Positions 21,300 through 32,607 of a stretch of 64,000 nt of DNA are shown in pieces. The stretch's first letter is position 1; every line of letters starts with the position of its first letter. The stretch covers positions 99,845,628 to 99,909,627 of the forward strand of contig CM044309.1 of NCBI GenBank assembly GCA_024291935.2, read 5' to 3'. The notes under the pieces are model-generated. The model saw nothing but the letters and a program-made list of their open reading frames with translations, did not search any database and had not been told where the DNA came from. This DNA comes from Okapia johnstoni. Its lineage: Eukaryota > Chordata > Mammalia > Artiodactyla > Giraffidae. The position numbers and the translations under genes were made by a program.

Positions 21300-22066
21300 T
21301 TTGTGAACTGTTTATTTTAATTTTTTAAATTTTTACTGGAATATAGTTGTTTTACAATGTTGTGTTAGTTTCTGCTGGACAGCAAAGTGAATCGGTTATA
21401 CCTATTTACACATATCTGCTCTTTTATAGATTTCCTTCCCATTTAGATCACCAAGGATCACTGAATAGAGTTCCTCGTGCTATACAGTAGGTTCTCAATT
21501 ATTACCTATTTTATACATAGTAGTATATATACGTCAATCCCAGTCTCTGAAATTTGCCCGCCCCTTCCCCCACCTTGGTAACCATAAGTTTGTTTTCTAC
21601 ATCTGTGACTCTGTTTCTGCTTTGCCAATAAGTTCATCTGTACTATTTACATTTTATTCTTCAGTTTGTTAATATGATATAAATAATGGCGCAATAACAT
21701 TGGGGTGCATGCATGCTTTTGAATTATGATTTTCTCCAGATATATGCTTAGGAGTGGGATTGCTGGATCATATGGTAGTTCATTAAGGAAACTCCATACT
21801 GTTCTCTGTAGTGGCTGCACCAATTTATATTCCCACCAACAGTGTAAGAGGATTCTCTTTTCTCCACACCCTCTCCAGCATTTATTGTTTGTGGATATTT
21901 TTTTGATGATGGCCATTATGACCTGTGTGAGGTAATATGTTATTATAGTTTTGATGGGCATTTCTCTAATAGTTAGTGATGTTGAGCATCTTTTCATCAG
22001 CTTCCTGGCTATCTGTGTGTCTTCTTCAGAGAAATGTCTACTTAGATCTTTCCCTCATTTTTTACT
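21300..22066 (-). mobile_element. Younger L1 3' end nested in old L1
   Basis: Antisense L1 3' UTR (TATAGTTGTTTTACAATG, ctggacagcaaagtgaatc) followed by ORF2 C-terminal coding text. It is much better preserved than the surrounding L1 and interrupts it. Confidence 0.85.
21647..21997 (-). pseudogene. L1 ORF2 C-terminal fragment with zinc-knuckle relic
   Basis: A 116-residue frame encodes [13 protein letters not shown], then [20 protein letters not shown], then [14 protein letters not shown]: the conserved C-terminal domain of L1 ORF2, including its Cys-rich knuckle (cysteines near residues 39, 43 and 52). The residue after WWE is Tyr where the family normally has the last Cys. Endonuclease and reverse transcriptase are missing because of the 5' truncation, so this is a dead fragment. 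Confidence 0.88.
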
Positions 22067-22349
22067 AATATGGGGTAAAATAGTACAGACCTCCCTGTAA
22101 CTGAGTAGGACAAAAGGAAAAAGAAGGAATTAGGATGGGGCCTGTGCCCTGGAGAGAAAGCTGCAGAGGAGGAAATGTTCATATGATTTTTGTGATTTTT
22201 CTCCATTTTACATTTTATGAGAGGTCTTCTGTCGCCACTCAGTAGCTGTTCCGTGTGAATCGTTCCGCTTGAAGAAGTATTTTCAATGTATCTGTGAACT
22301 CTGCTTTCTACTCCTCTGCCATATTGATCCTGACTCTCATCCCTGCTTT

Positions 22350-22456
22350 CTTTTCTCTCTCTCTCTCTATATATATATACATATGTGTGTGTATATTATA
22401 TTATATTTGCTACTTCCATCATGTTTTAGTTCTATATATATATATATATATATATT
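22350..22456. repeat. CT/TA microsatellites
   Basis: A ctctctctct run passes into tatatatata near 22,357-22,380, a GT/TA stretch follows, and a second TA array lies at about 22,432-22,455. Confidence 0.85.
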
Positions 22457-23147
22457 AGTGCTACTAGGGATTGTAAAGTGCACCCGAAATTTTCATTGTC
22501 TACTTAAAGTTAATATTGAACTAGTTTCTGCAAAACATAAGAACCTCGTAACAGTTTAATTTCATCTATTCCTTATCCTTTGTGCTTTTGTTGTCAATAT
22601 TTTATTTCTTTATACACATAACAAATGCTATTATTCTTACTTGAAATAATCTTTCAGCTTTTAAGGAAATGGAGTCCTTTTTATTTGCCACATATTGACC
22701 ATTTCTCTTAGTTTCTTACCTAATTATAACTCAATCTAATTCCTAACAGTGATAAGTTTCCATCTGACAATATTTGCCTTCAGCTTGAAGAACTTCCTTC
22801 AGCATTTCCTGTGGTACAGCTTTGCTGGCAGTCGATTTTCTGACAAATTATTTAACTGAATATTTTTGGATGATACCTTCATTATTGAAGGTGAGATTTC
22901 TGACCCCAGAATCTTTTTCTAGCACTTTACATGTGGTGCTCACAGGCTTCTGGCAGCCACAACATCTATTGGAAGTTAGCCATCACTTGTAGTATTGTTC
23001 ATCTGGACGTAATGTGTGTTTTCTCTCTGGCTACATTTAAGATTTTCTGTTCCGCTCTAGTTTCCAGCAGTTTGACTGTAATGTACTTAATGTGGTTTTG
23101 TTTGGATACTGGGCATTCAACTGAGTTCCAGAAAGGCCATGTGATGA

Positions 23148-23374
23148 AAATGTGTGTGTGTGCTAAGTCGCTTCAGTTGTGTCTGACTTTGCAACGCTAT
23201 GGATCATAGCCCGTCAGGCTCCTCTGTCTATGGGATTCTCCAGGCAAGAATACTGGAATGGGTTGCCGTGCCCTCCTCCAGGGACTCTTCCTGACCCAGG
23301 GATTGAACCCATGTCTCTTATGTCTCCTGCATTGGTAAGCAGATTCTTTACCACTAGTGCTAGCTGGGATGCCC
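23148..23374 (-). mobile_element. Bov-tA SINE with target duplication
   Basis: Antisense Bov-tA with a GTGTGTGTG tail at the low end. The octamer tgtgatga flanks it (23,140-23,147 and 23,375-23,382). Confidence 0.9.
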
Positions 23375-24077
23375 TGTGATGAGAGTAAGGACCATAATTT
23401 AGTACAGAGGGAAGAAAACGCTGTAGACCAAGATTAACTGAAGAGAAAACCAAGCCTGACAAGTTCAGTAGGACACACTAACAACCTAATCAGCTTCCAG
23501 AGCCCAGTCCACCACCTCTCCAGGGGGGCCAGACCACTAGCATCTCCCAGCAGTGTCTGGCCTCTCGTGTTTCTGGGCGGCTCTCACCCTGTGGCTCATG
23601 TCGTCCACTGAGCCTTCCAGGCTCCCCCTGTGCAGGCAGAGAGCAACTGTCAGCTGGCGTTTGACAGGGAAACCCCACACCGTCTTTTGTACCACCATCT
23701 TCACAATTCCCTCCTTCTCCGGTTGATTCAGCAGGTCCCAAACTGCCCTCTGGATCTCCTCTCTTCAACTCAGAGAGAGAGAGATCTCTCTGCTTGGACC
23801 CGACTTCCCTGTTCTGAGACTGGGAAAGGAGTGCCAGGCAAGAGTGCCAGGCAAAAACTAGGGCAAAATGGATCGCATCCCTTGTGTTTTTATACTGTGA
23901 AATATCACAGTCCTCTGATTCCGATTGTCCAATACACAGAAATGGTTCTCTCATACACTTGGTCCCATTTTATACTTATTCACAACCAGTAGAATAAGTT
24001 GAATACCAGTTATTCCATTGTGGCCAGAAATAGAAATCCTCTTTTGTTTTTAGACAACCCCTTAAGTGCTTTTTTAC
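23375..24077 (-). other. Unassigned GC-richer segment with antisense open frame
   Basis: About 700 bp, GC-richer than its surroundings between 23,490 and 23,870. A 154-codon minus-strand frame (23,490-23,954) is rich in Gly, Ser, Pro and Glu and has no recognised domain or signal peptide. Reading the minus strand, a CAAT-type motif near 23,928 and the TATA-like string agtataaaaac (about 23,886-23,896) lie close to the start of the frame. It might be a retroelement leader or LTR (it sits upstream of an antisense L1) or a unique sequence. I cannot identify it. Confidence 0.35.
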
Positions 24078-24160
24078 CTATGGCTGATTCAGGTTGAGGT
24101 TTGACAGAAAACAACAAAATTCTGTAAAGCAATTATCCTTCAATAAAAAAAAAATTAAGA
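24078..24160 (+). mobile_element. Ruminant L1 3' tip
   Basis: Only the terminal 80 bp: tctgtaaagcaattatcctt followed by caataaaa and an A-tract. No coding sequence. Confidence 0.7.
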
Positions 24161-24164
24161 TTTG

Positions 24165-24446
24165 CTTATTTATTTATTATTTATTTTATTTTTTGGTTGT
24201 GGCGGGCCTTCACTGTTGCACACAGGCTATCTCTGGTTACGGCTTCCCTCTAGTTGCAGTGTGTGGGCTTCTCATTGCGGTGCCCTCTCGTGTTGCAGAG
24301 CACATGCTCTAGGCGCTGCAGGCTCAGTATTTGTGACTCGCAGCCTTAGTTGCTTCGCCACGTGAGGGATCTTTTGGATCAGGGATGGAACCAGTGTCCC
24401 CTGCATGCAAGGCAGATTCTCAACCACTGGACCACTAAGGAAGTCC
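24165..24446 (-). mobile_element. CHR-type tRNA SINE
   Basis: Antisense CHR-type SINE: TTTATTTATTATTTATTTT tail, ggttgtggcgggccttcac, and a head with caaccactggaccactaagg. It directly abuts the L1 tip before it. Plus-strand frames of 67-72 codons over it are artefacts. Confidence 0.85.
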
Positions 24447-24667
24447 TCAATTGATTTTTAAGGTGTAGCCTAGAAAGAGAAGTGACAGCTCCTGGATGAT
24501 GGAGAGGCTGCTAATCTCTTCGTGAGCTGAGCGCTCCCAGGTACTGGGGACCAGGACAGGAGGAAAGGTTATTAGAGAAGAGATTCCAGTGGAAGAGGAT
24601 CCAGTCTGCCTTTCCTGGAAGTCCCTTTACATGTTATGCATTTCTGAGACGGCGTGGTATAGTGGAT

Positions 24668-24874
24668 GTGTGTGTGCTCAGTCGCTCAGTCACGTCTGAC
24701 TCTTCGCGACCCCATGGACTGTATAGCCTGCTAGGTTCCTCTGTCCATGGGATTTCCAGGCAACAGTGCTGGAGCAGGTTGCCATTGCCTTCTCCAGGAG
24801 ATCTTCCTGACCCAGGGATCGAACCCACATCTCTTGCATCTCCTGCATTGGCAGGCAAGTTCTGCGGCTAGATG
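24668..24874 (-). mobile_element. Bov-tA SINE
   Basis: Antisense Bov-tA. B-box complement GGGATCGAACCCACATCTC is well kept, and the head end (ggctagatgccc) is altered. Confidence 0.9.
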
Positions 24875-25770
24875 CCCATCATTGACCTTGTCTTTCCTCA
24901 TCTTCAGAATCAGGAAGTCAGATTTAGAATGCTTACATTTCCTCTCTCATCTAGAGTCTGAGAACCATAAAATATTAGGCTATAAGGATTTCTATAACCG
25001 AATTACACAAGGGAAGGCATAAAAAAATCAGGTTCTTGTTACAAAAAAAAACTCAAAAAACAAAACCTTTCATGGAAGGAATCCCTGTACCACTAAAGAA
25101 ATGAAATGACAAGATATAAATTAAAACTGACCATAAGAGGCTACAAGTGGTTTTGATATATTGTCAGGAACTCATTGCCGAATTTCAAGGTTTTCTGCAG
25201 CAGACGCCAACTGAATCCTTAGTAATTAAGATGATAGATGCTTTAAATTCCTGTTTTCTCCTTCAAATCTGCTCTATTGTTAACAGGGCAAGTGAATCCA
25301 TTTTTAACTGATGATAGCTGAATGCAACCATGGCCGATGAAGAAAAGGGGGCATATGCAGGATGATTTTTAAACCTTACGTGAATTAATTATTTTAAAAA
25401 AGCACAACCGGAAAACTTAATGGTCAATCCAAACTCATTACACTCATGTGCTTTGGTACTGAACTTGTATGTTGAAATATTAATAATAAATATTTTTCCC
25501 TCTTCAGATTTGTATTTCTCACATTTCTGAAGGGCTAAGTAAATCTCTTCCAAAAGCATTTGAACTGGTTCTTGGGCTCAGCATTCTGATACTCATAACA
25601 TACATCCCAAGATAAAATAATCTGGAAATCTACAGCTAGGTAAAAATTTTGGCATATGTTGAGTTGAAAAAACCAGACATATTTGTCTTTTGGGGCATGT
25701 CTTTGATGACAAGACTAATATTCTAACAGAAAGTTTAGGCCTGAGGTTCTGTGCATCCTTGTCCCGTAAA
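24875..25770. other. No gene or repeat recognised
   Basis: About 900 bp of AT-rich unique-looking DNA; A-tracts at 25,021-25,065. No frame of note. Confidence 0.5.
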
Positions 25771-25785
25771 AATCTTAATTTCCAG

Positions 25786-25940
25786 GGGGGACTTACCTGG
25801 TGGTCCAGTGGCTAAAACTGCATGCTCCCAATGCAGGGGACTGAGGTTTGATCCCTAGCCAGAAAACTAGAGTTTGCTTGCCACAACTAAGATCCAGGGC
25901 AGCCAATTAAATAAATAAGTAAAAAGAAATATTTTAAGAT
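25786..25940 (+). mobile_element. CHR-type SINE with target duplication
   Basis: Sense CHR-type SINE, short form: gggacttacctggtggtcca head, ggtttgatccct B box, aaataaataagta tail. Target-site duplication aatcttaatttccag at 25,771-25,785 and aatcttgatttccag at 25,941-25,955, one mismatch in 15. Confidence 0.9.
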
Positions 25941-25955
25941 AATCTTGATTTCCAG

Positions 25956-27470
25956 CTTTTCTACTAACATACTTGTATACTTTCTCTACTATTGCTACTT
26001 TCTGAGACTCTTATTTTGCCTTAGCTTACATTATATTTCCTGAATCAGTAAGAAACTCATTCAATTGTAAAGAAAATTCAGCTGGGCTTTCATGTCTTTC
26101 AAGAATTAAGACAACACAAAGGGAAATATTTATGGAAATGTCTTTTGAGGCTCACCTTAGTCTGTCTTTAGAAAGCACTTTGTGTATAAGGTGAAGGAAG
26201 CCTAAATGTGGCAGAAACTCAGTAAACTCATACACTTTTTAAGAAAGGCATAGGTGTTAGGGTTAATGACAATTTCCAATCAATATCTGGCAGCATGCTA
26301 TTTACAATAATAATATATCATGAGAACTTGTAGTTTCATTATAAGAAATGAAAATTGATGTCAGTAGCATATAGAAGCAAATTATGCTCTAATGATTTCC
26401 TAATAAAGTAATTTGCTCGTAGGTCACAAGGGATACAAGCCAAAAGAACTGCCTATACTGAGGCCAAAGTAATTATTTTTCAGCCTTTAAATAAATATTA
26501 AGCAAGTTGCCTAAGGCTTCTCCTGGCATGCTAAATGACGTTTTCCTGTCCCACCTAGCTCTTGGGGAGTCGGAATAGGTCAAAGACAGAACTTCAGAGA
26601 TAATTGAATACACTTAAAATGCAAATGTTTATCAAGAATGAGCAGGTTGTTTGTTCTTTTCCTGTGGCTAAGTTAGTTTTCCACCTTCAGCCCAATGCTT
26701 AACCAAAGAGAAAAAAGATCGCTTGGCAGAATCTTTATCTGGTAGAACTTTTACCAAATAAAATGCACTCACCACTCCCTCAACTACAACCTTATTTAAT
26801 TCCAGGGTTGGTGAACATGAAGATTGCATCAAATGATATATATGAAAGTGCTTTGACAGTTACAAGACAGTATATAAATCATAGCTATTAAGACATATTT
26901 GACTAGAAAAGACAAACCATTTTCAACACCTAATTACATTTCCCTCTGCAATTCTAAAAGTAAGCCCTCTTGTGATTGTGTATTAAGAAATAGTGACTAA
27001 TGGTGTTTGCATTCAATCAGTATGGTGGAAATTATGTTTCCATTTAATGGACTTTCAATCAAGCAACCAAACTGACAAATTGAAAGCACTACAAATGGAC
27101 ATGTGTAGCAGTAAAGCATTTTTGCATATTTTTCTTCATTATTATTATTTTTTTTCCCCTTACTTTGGGCTGCTTCTAGAGTTTATTTTAAAAGGCAAAA
27201 AAAAAAAAAAATTGAGAAAGGAAGGAAAACTAACAAGGCAGATGGCTTGTCAAACCAGAAACAGGAAACCTTTCCAAAAACAGACTAAAGAATAAGGTGA
27301 ATTATAGGATCTAAGTGTTTGTGGTACATCTACTGTAATTCCTTTGATTGTTAAAGCAGGACGTTGCTCTCCTATGGAGATTTGTAAAGTGCATACTCCT
27401 GGTCACCATACTACTCTTCTTAAAGCTCTGGCCAGAGCAAGAGAGAGAGTAATGAATATATACACTGATT
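25956..27470. other. Repeat-poor unique DNA
   Basis: About 1.5 kb with no repeat I can name. A 100-codon plus frame at 26,993-27,295 ends in a Lys-rich stretch produced by an A-tract and has no domain. 26,840-26,890 faintly recalls a MIR 3' end. Confidence 0.5.
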
Positions 27471-27479
27471 AATGTAGAC

Positions 27480-27697
27480 CACGAAAAGCGAAAGTGTTAG
27501 TCTCTCAGTTGTATCTGACTCTTTACAACCCCATGGACTGTGGGCCTCCAGGCTTCTCTGTCCTTGGGATTTTCCAGACAAGAATACTGAAGTGGATTAC
27601 CATTCCCTTCTCCAGGGGATGTTCCTGATCAGGGATTGAACCTATGTCTCCTGCATTGCAGGTAGATTCTTTACCATCTGAACCACCAGGGAAGCCC
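27480..27697 (-). mobile_element. Bov-tA SINE with target duplication
   Basis: Antisense Bov-tA. Target-site duplication aatgtagac at 27,471-27,479 and 27,698-27,706, exact. Confidence 0.93.
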
Positions 27698-27706
27698 AAT
27701 GTAGAC

Positions 27707-28835
27707 ATTACTTTCTGAAAAAAGGACTTGGAATATGTAAGTAAAATAACCCCGTGGGCTATTTACCGTAACAGAAATCTGCACCAAGAATTACATTTAG
27801 ATCTCCATTTGCTAAGCTGTTGAACATGAGACATAGTTTTCAGCAAGAAAGTAGAGTTATTTCACAAACTAATGGTAAGAAGTATTGTGCATATTCCAAT
27901 AAATGTCAGCAACAACCATCGCCACTCCCATATTTTCATCTAAAGAGATATTTGTCTGATTGCTAAATTTCTCTTACAATGTGCGTGAGTACAACAACCA
28001 CAGGAGCCAGAAAACCCAGTAATTGGAAAATTTTTTCTTTTATATGAACAGTAGTTTTAAAGCTGTATAGAAATCACCTAAGAGGAAAAAATAAACACTG
28101 AGGATTATGTTGAGTCTTGTCGATTTTGAACTAGACCAGTTACAGTTAAGTGTAAAATGTAATAGCTATTGCTGAGCATAATACTTAACTCAATGAAAGT
28201 ATTCTGTATTTCATACCTTCCCTTTACTCAGAATGTCCAGGCCATGCAGCAAGACTGAGAAATCCAGGGGAAAATGTCTCCTGGCATCGACTTTTCCCTG
28301 AGATTAATGCATGTGTTTGTGTAAAGCAGTAGTTTGTTCTTGCCTCACTGATCTACACAGTTCCTGCAGCTGTTGTATTTAGAAATTGGTTGTTGAACAA
28401 CTAAAGCTACCATAATAACAGGACGGGTGTGCCTACAATTGTGAATCGTGGCATCTAGTGTAAGAGTTTAAAGCAAATTCTGTAGATCTCTTAGGAGTTC
28501 GTATTTGGTGTTCAAGTAGCTCATGATCCCTTCAAAATTCTCCTTAAAATTTGTGTCAAGTTAAATGCATTTTTCTGGGGGAGAAAAGCCATTGTTTTTA
28601 TCAGGTATATTAATATGTTTGTAACTCAAAAGATTGAGTTCCTGGTGTGGTAAGTCTATCTCAGCAAGATTCCAACAGACTTTCTGTGGTTTTGTTTCTT
28701 CCAGCAAATCCAAAGCCTTTAGTTTCCTTAAACTGTTCCCATTGTCTTACCCTCTCACCAGAACAGTGGGATTTCTAAGACAAATACAGAAAGAATGATT
28801 AAGAGAGGTAGTAGGTATAAATGAAGCAGGTCAGG
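27707..28835. other. Repeat-poor unique DNA
   Basis: About 1.1 kb, AT-rich, no frame above 60 codons and no recognised repeat. Confidence 0.5.
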
Positions 28836-29465
28836 CAAAGAAAGGCAAATATCATGTGATATCACTTATACACAGGAACTAAAAGATAATACAAATGAAC
28901 TTATTTACAAAACAGAAAGAGACTCACATAGAAAATAAAGTTATGGGAACCAAAGGGAGTCCTTGGACAGCAAGGAGATCAAACCAGTCCGTCCTAAAGG
29001 AAATCAACCCTGAATATTCATTGGAAGGACTGATGCTGAAGCTGAAGCTCCAGTACTTTGGCTACCTGATGTGAAGAGTTGACTCATTAGAAAAGACCCT
29101 GTTGCTGGAAAAGATAGAAGGCAGGAGGAGAAGGGGATGACAGAGGATGAGATGGTTGGATGGCATCATCGACTCAATGGATGTGAGTTTGAGCAAGCTG
29201 TGGGAGTTGGTGAAGGACAGGGAAGCCTGGCGTGCTGCAGTCCATGGGGTCACAAAGAGTCGGACACGACTGAGCGACTGAACAACTCCAAAGGGAAAAG
29301 TGGGAGGAGGAATAATTTAGGAGTTGGGGGTTAACAGATACACACTAATATATACATAAAATAGATAAACAATAAGGACCTATTGTATAGCGTAGGGAAC
29401 TATATTCAATATCTTGTAATAACTTATAATAGAAAAGAACATGCAAAGAATATATATATAAAACT
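28836..29465 (+). mobile_element. L1 3' end split by BovB
   Basis: Sense L1 3' UTR: catgtgatatcacttataca before the break, and ggacctattgtatagcgtag, cttgtaataacttata after it. A BovB tail was inserted at 28,959-29,287. Confidence 0.88.
28959..29287 (+). mobile_element. BovB tail inserted in L1
   Basis: Sense, last 329 bp of BovB (starting gtccttggacagcaaggag, ending gactgagcgactgaacaac). The 9-mer ccaaaggga occurs at 28,950-28,958 and 29,288-29,296, an exact target-site duplication that fixes both ends. Only the final ORF2 codons and 3' UTR are present. Confidence 0.93.
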
Positions 29466-29849
29466 TGATACTCACCTGAATGTGTTCAATCTCTTCTCAC
29501 CCAACTCTGAAAATAAATTTAACAAGTGGACACTTTTCACCATTTGAATTTTTACATTTTTGGAATATTTGCATTTTAACAGGAGTGTGTCTGAAAAATA
29601 AGTCTTTGCTCGAGAGAATGTATTACTAATGTGAAAATGTTAGGCATTTATTACAATTTAGTCGAAGAAGGATTTAAGATGAGTAAGCTTTCCTGTCCCA
29701 CTGTCACACAGAAGTACTCAAATCACGTTGTCATCTTCTTAGGCCTCATAAAATTCTCTACTTGTCTGATTGAAAAAGTTGCTCTTCGGAACAAAACGGT
29801 GGCACACACAGTTGCCACATGGTGTGGTGACAAGGACCCCTAACACAGC
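29466..29849. other. No feature recognised
   Basis: About 385 bp, AT-rich. A 70-codon plus frame at 29,631-29,843 has no supporting motif. Confidence 0.45.
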
Positions 29850-29960
29850 CTTCTGAGACCATCGTCCAAATCATGGGTCTGCACAGTCTGGTGTGACCTT
29901 GGGCACAGTGGTTAATCTCCCAGAAATTAAGTCTGCTTATGGATAATACCTAGATCATGA
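29850..29960 (+). mobile_element. MIR SINE fragment
   Basis: GGTGTGACCTTGGGCACAG and gataatacctagat fit the MIR core. It runs into the short tandem duplication that follows. Confidence 0.55.
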
Positions 29961-30030
29961 TGCTTGCATGAACACTTTAGCAAGTGAAAGCAACACTTTA
30001 GATCGTGATGCTTGCATGAACACTTTAGCA
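29952..30030. repeat. 48-bp-period tandem duplication
   Basis: A 31-bp block (tgatgcttgcatgaacac in its centre) occurs at 29,952-29,982 and 30,000-30,030 with one mismatch and a 48-bp offset. It appears to be a local duplication at the end of a MIR. Confidence 0.9.
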
Positions 30031-30231
30031 CTTTTACAAACTTAGATGATATTATGTCATAAACACACCCCAATCACCCCATGTGACCTCATCTAAACCT
30101 CATCTGCAGTTTCCAAAAACATTTCTTGAACATTCAAAATGGCAATGATACTGAGATGACAGTTTTGAAACGAAGTCCTGTTGGACTTTGGAATGAAAGA
30201 GGGGGAAAAGGAGTTGATGAAAAGAGATTCT

Positions 30232-30560
30232 ACTATTTTAAATATTTTTGTTAGAGTATAGTTGATTTATAATGTTGTGTTAGTTTCTAATGTACAACAA
30301 AGTGTATCAGCATATATATACATGTATCTGTTTTTTTTCAGATTCTTTTCAAATATAGGTCATTACAGAATATTGAGTTCCCTGTGCTATAAAGTAGGTC
30401 CTTGTTAGCTATCTGTTTTATGTATAAGCAGTGTGTATGTTAATCCCTATTTCCCAATTTGTTCTTTGATCCCTCCCTTTCCCGCAGTAACCTTAAATTT
30501 GTTTTCTTTTGTATTATTGTTACCTTGTGTATTATCAATACATCTGTGATTCTAAGAGTC
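30232..30560 (-). mobile_element. L1 3' end
   Basis: Antisense L1 3' UTR: TATAGTTGATTTATAATG, gttccctgtgctataaagta and ccctccctttcccgcagtaa. 5'-truncated near 30,560. Confidence 0.82.
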
Positions 30561-32489
30561 TGCTCTATTGTGAATGTACAAGAGTTGCTCTCCTTGTAAG
30601 CATGACAGTTAGCCAGTGACTTGGCAGTTTGCTGGTGAACCCATAACATAAAGGTTTGGGGCTCTGTTATTAACCAACAATGTGTTGCTAACCAGTGTTA
30701 TTAATAGCAAGCATTTCAAGTGTCTCTTCATCAGTTGAGAGTAGGGAGAGATCAAAAATTTAGTCTAAATATACAGGAAGCCTGTATCTTAATACTGTAG
30801 CCTCATAGGCAAGTTGGTGATAGCAATTCTATGGATTGACAAGTGTGTTTCAAGTCATCTACATCCTCATGAATTTGATAGTGTTAAAAGCAAGCAAACA
30901 CATTCACTGCCATGCAAAACAGAGCAAGTGTATCATAGACAGTATTAAGACTGAACGATGCCTGAACTATTGCATCCCTGTTGGTTCTAAATTTATAATA
31001 ATATCTGGGAAAAGGTGAAGAACAATAGTGAAATGTAATGACTCAGATTCCATGGCTTAGGACAATGCCAGATAGGGCAACCAGTGTCGTCCCTCTTTGT
31101 CCAGAGAAACCGCCATTTTAACTCACTACTCTTCATAGCTTTCATCTGGAATTTTTTTCTCAGTGGAGAATCCTTCCTGTGTTTCTGGATGAGGATGAGA
31201 ACAGTAGCATAATGTCCATTACTTTTTAGGAGGCTAGAACAAAAAGAGTCTAAAAGTGGGGATGAGGGAGTGACTAGAAAAGATAGCATACTTGCATTTG
31301 GCCATAAAGAAAAGTAAACTTAAGGATAAGGGGAGAGCTTAACTAACTCGTTTGCTCTTTACTTCCCCATTCCTGCCAAATCTTGTGCATTTAAGAGAAA
31401 AGTGGAAAAGAGATGTGCCACTTCTTATAGGTAATACTCCATCATAAATGAGCGACAATCAAATCTGAGAATGCATGTCTTTTGGTACTTGAGAAACACA
31501 AATGCAAGTAAAGAGTTTCATGTTTTCAAATAGGATGAATTCTATAACTTCGAATTTCTCTCTTTGGCTTACCATGGTCACTTTTTTTTTCCTCTAAAGG
31601 TGATCTAATTTATTTTCTCTAGAAGCTTAACATCCTTACAGTAGGCTTGAAATTCTGACATATTGACATCACAAGAAAAGATCAAGAACCTAAGTGTCAA
31701 ATCATGAAGTCTTTATTAGAAAGTGCAAAGTCAACAGAAGACCATTACTTAGAGCTTTACTTCTCTGAAAGGAAGTAATATATCAGTTTGCTCTCAGATA
31801 TGGTCCAAGTGATACCTGCTTGGGAAACAAAAATTCTCCAGCTAGTGGGCTTTCTAACCTTCTCTTTATATCTGTAAAGCCAGAAGTTAATATGCAGTTT
31901 TAAGTAATAATGCTACACACATCATTGTACCTTGGCTTCTGAGAGTTCATTGATCTATGAGAAGAAAAGTACTGTGCCTCATGTGATGCTTTACTGTAAT
32001 TCCCAAAACCTGCAATGGTACTATTCTATTCTATAGATGTTAATTTCCTTTTGTTTGTGTGAGAATTGAAAAAAGATTAACCTAGCATTCAAACTGAATT
32101 TACTCTTCTAGTCTCTTCTGCTAAAGACAGAACCTGGAGAGTCAGAAAACGTGTCCACCTGCCCAGTGAGTGGTGTGGCTTTTTGATTTTTGAATCACTT
32201 TGTAGAACAGGTCATGTTTCTAAGTGTTCTTGGTTGGAGGCATCTAATATGTAAAGTTTGTAAAGCTTAAGGTACAAATCTTTATTTCCTGCTTCAATGG
32301 GTTAAGAAGTTTCCTTCCAGCCCTTAATTTTATGCGGTCTTTTTTTTTTTAATTAATGTAGGTATTTTTCTCTTAAGAATCATTGAGATAAAGAGCTTCT
32401 AGGGGGTTTATTTTTAAACTCTATATCCATTCTTCAATAAATCATGTGGAATTGTATCGTTTAGTAAAATGGGTAGACTGTATTGCCTG
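30561..32489. other. Repeat-poor unique DNA
   Basis: About 1.9 kb without a recognised repeat or exon. The 98-codon minus frame at 30,993-31,289 has no domain. T-tracts lie near 31,582 and 32,340. Confidence 0.5.
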
Positions 32490-32582
32490 CCATAGACTTT
32501 CTGGGTCAGGAAGACTGGAGTATGGTTCATACTAGAAAATTCCTGTGGACAATAGTCCATAAGAACACCAAGATGACATGAC
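32490..32582 (+). mobile_element. Degenerate Bov-tA fragment
   Basis: The order CTGGGTCAGGAAGACTGGAG, aaaattcctgtggaca, atagtccataag, gacatgac follows a sense Bov-tA with several deletions. Weak but collinear. Confidence 0.5.
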
Positions 32583-32607
32583 AGATTTTTTATTCAATTG
32601 CCTGCCT

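Larger units (their letters stand above)
19255..23110 (-). mobile_element. Old L1, long antisense copy with nested insertions
   Basis: L1 ORF2 text can be followed on the minus strand through most of this span: attggcctataattatgatg near 19,722, ttagtctggcaaaaggttta near 20,468, and cttcagcatttcctgtggta near 22,797. It is interrupted by a CHR SINE (19,985-20,326), a CHR fragment (20,700-20,835) and a younger L1 (21,300-22,066). No long frame survives. The continuity between 22,070 and 22,560 is uncertain. Confidence 0.7.
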
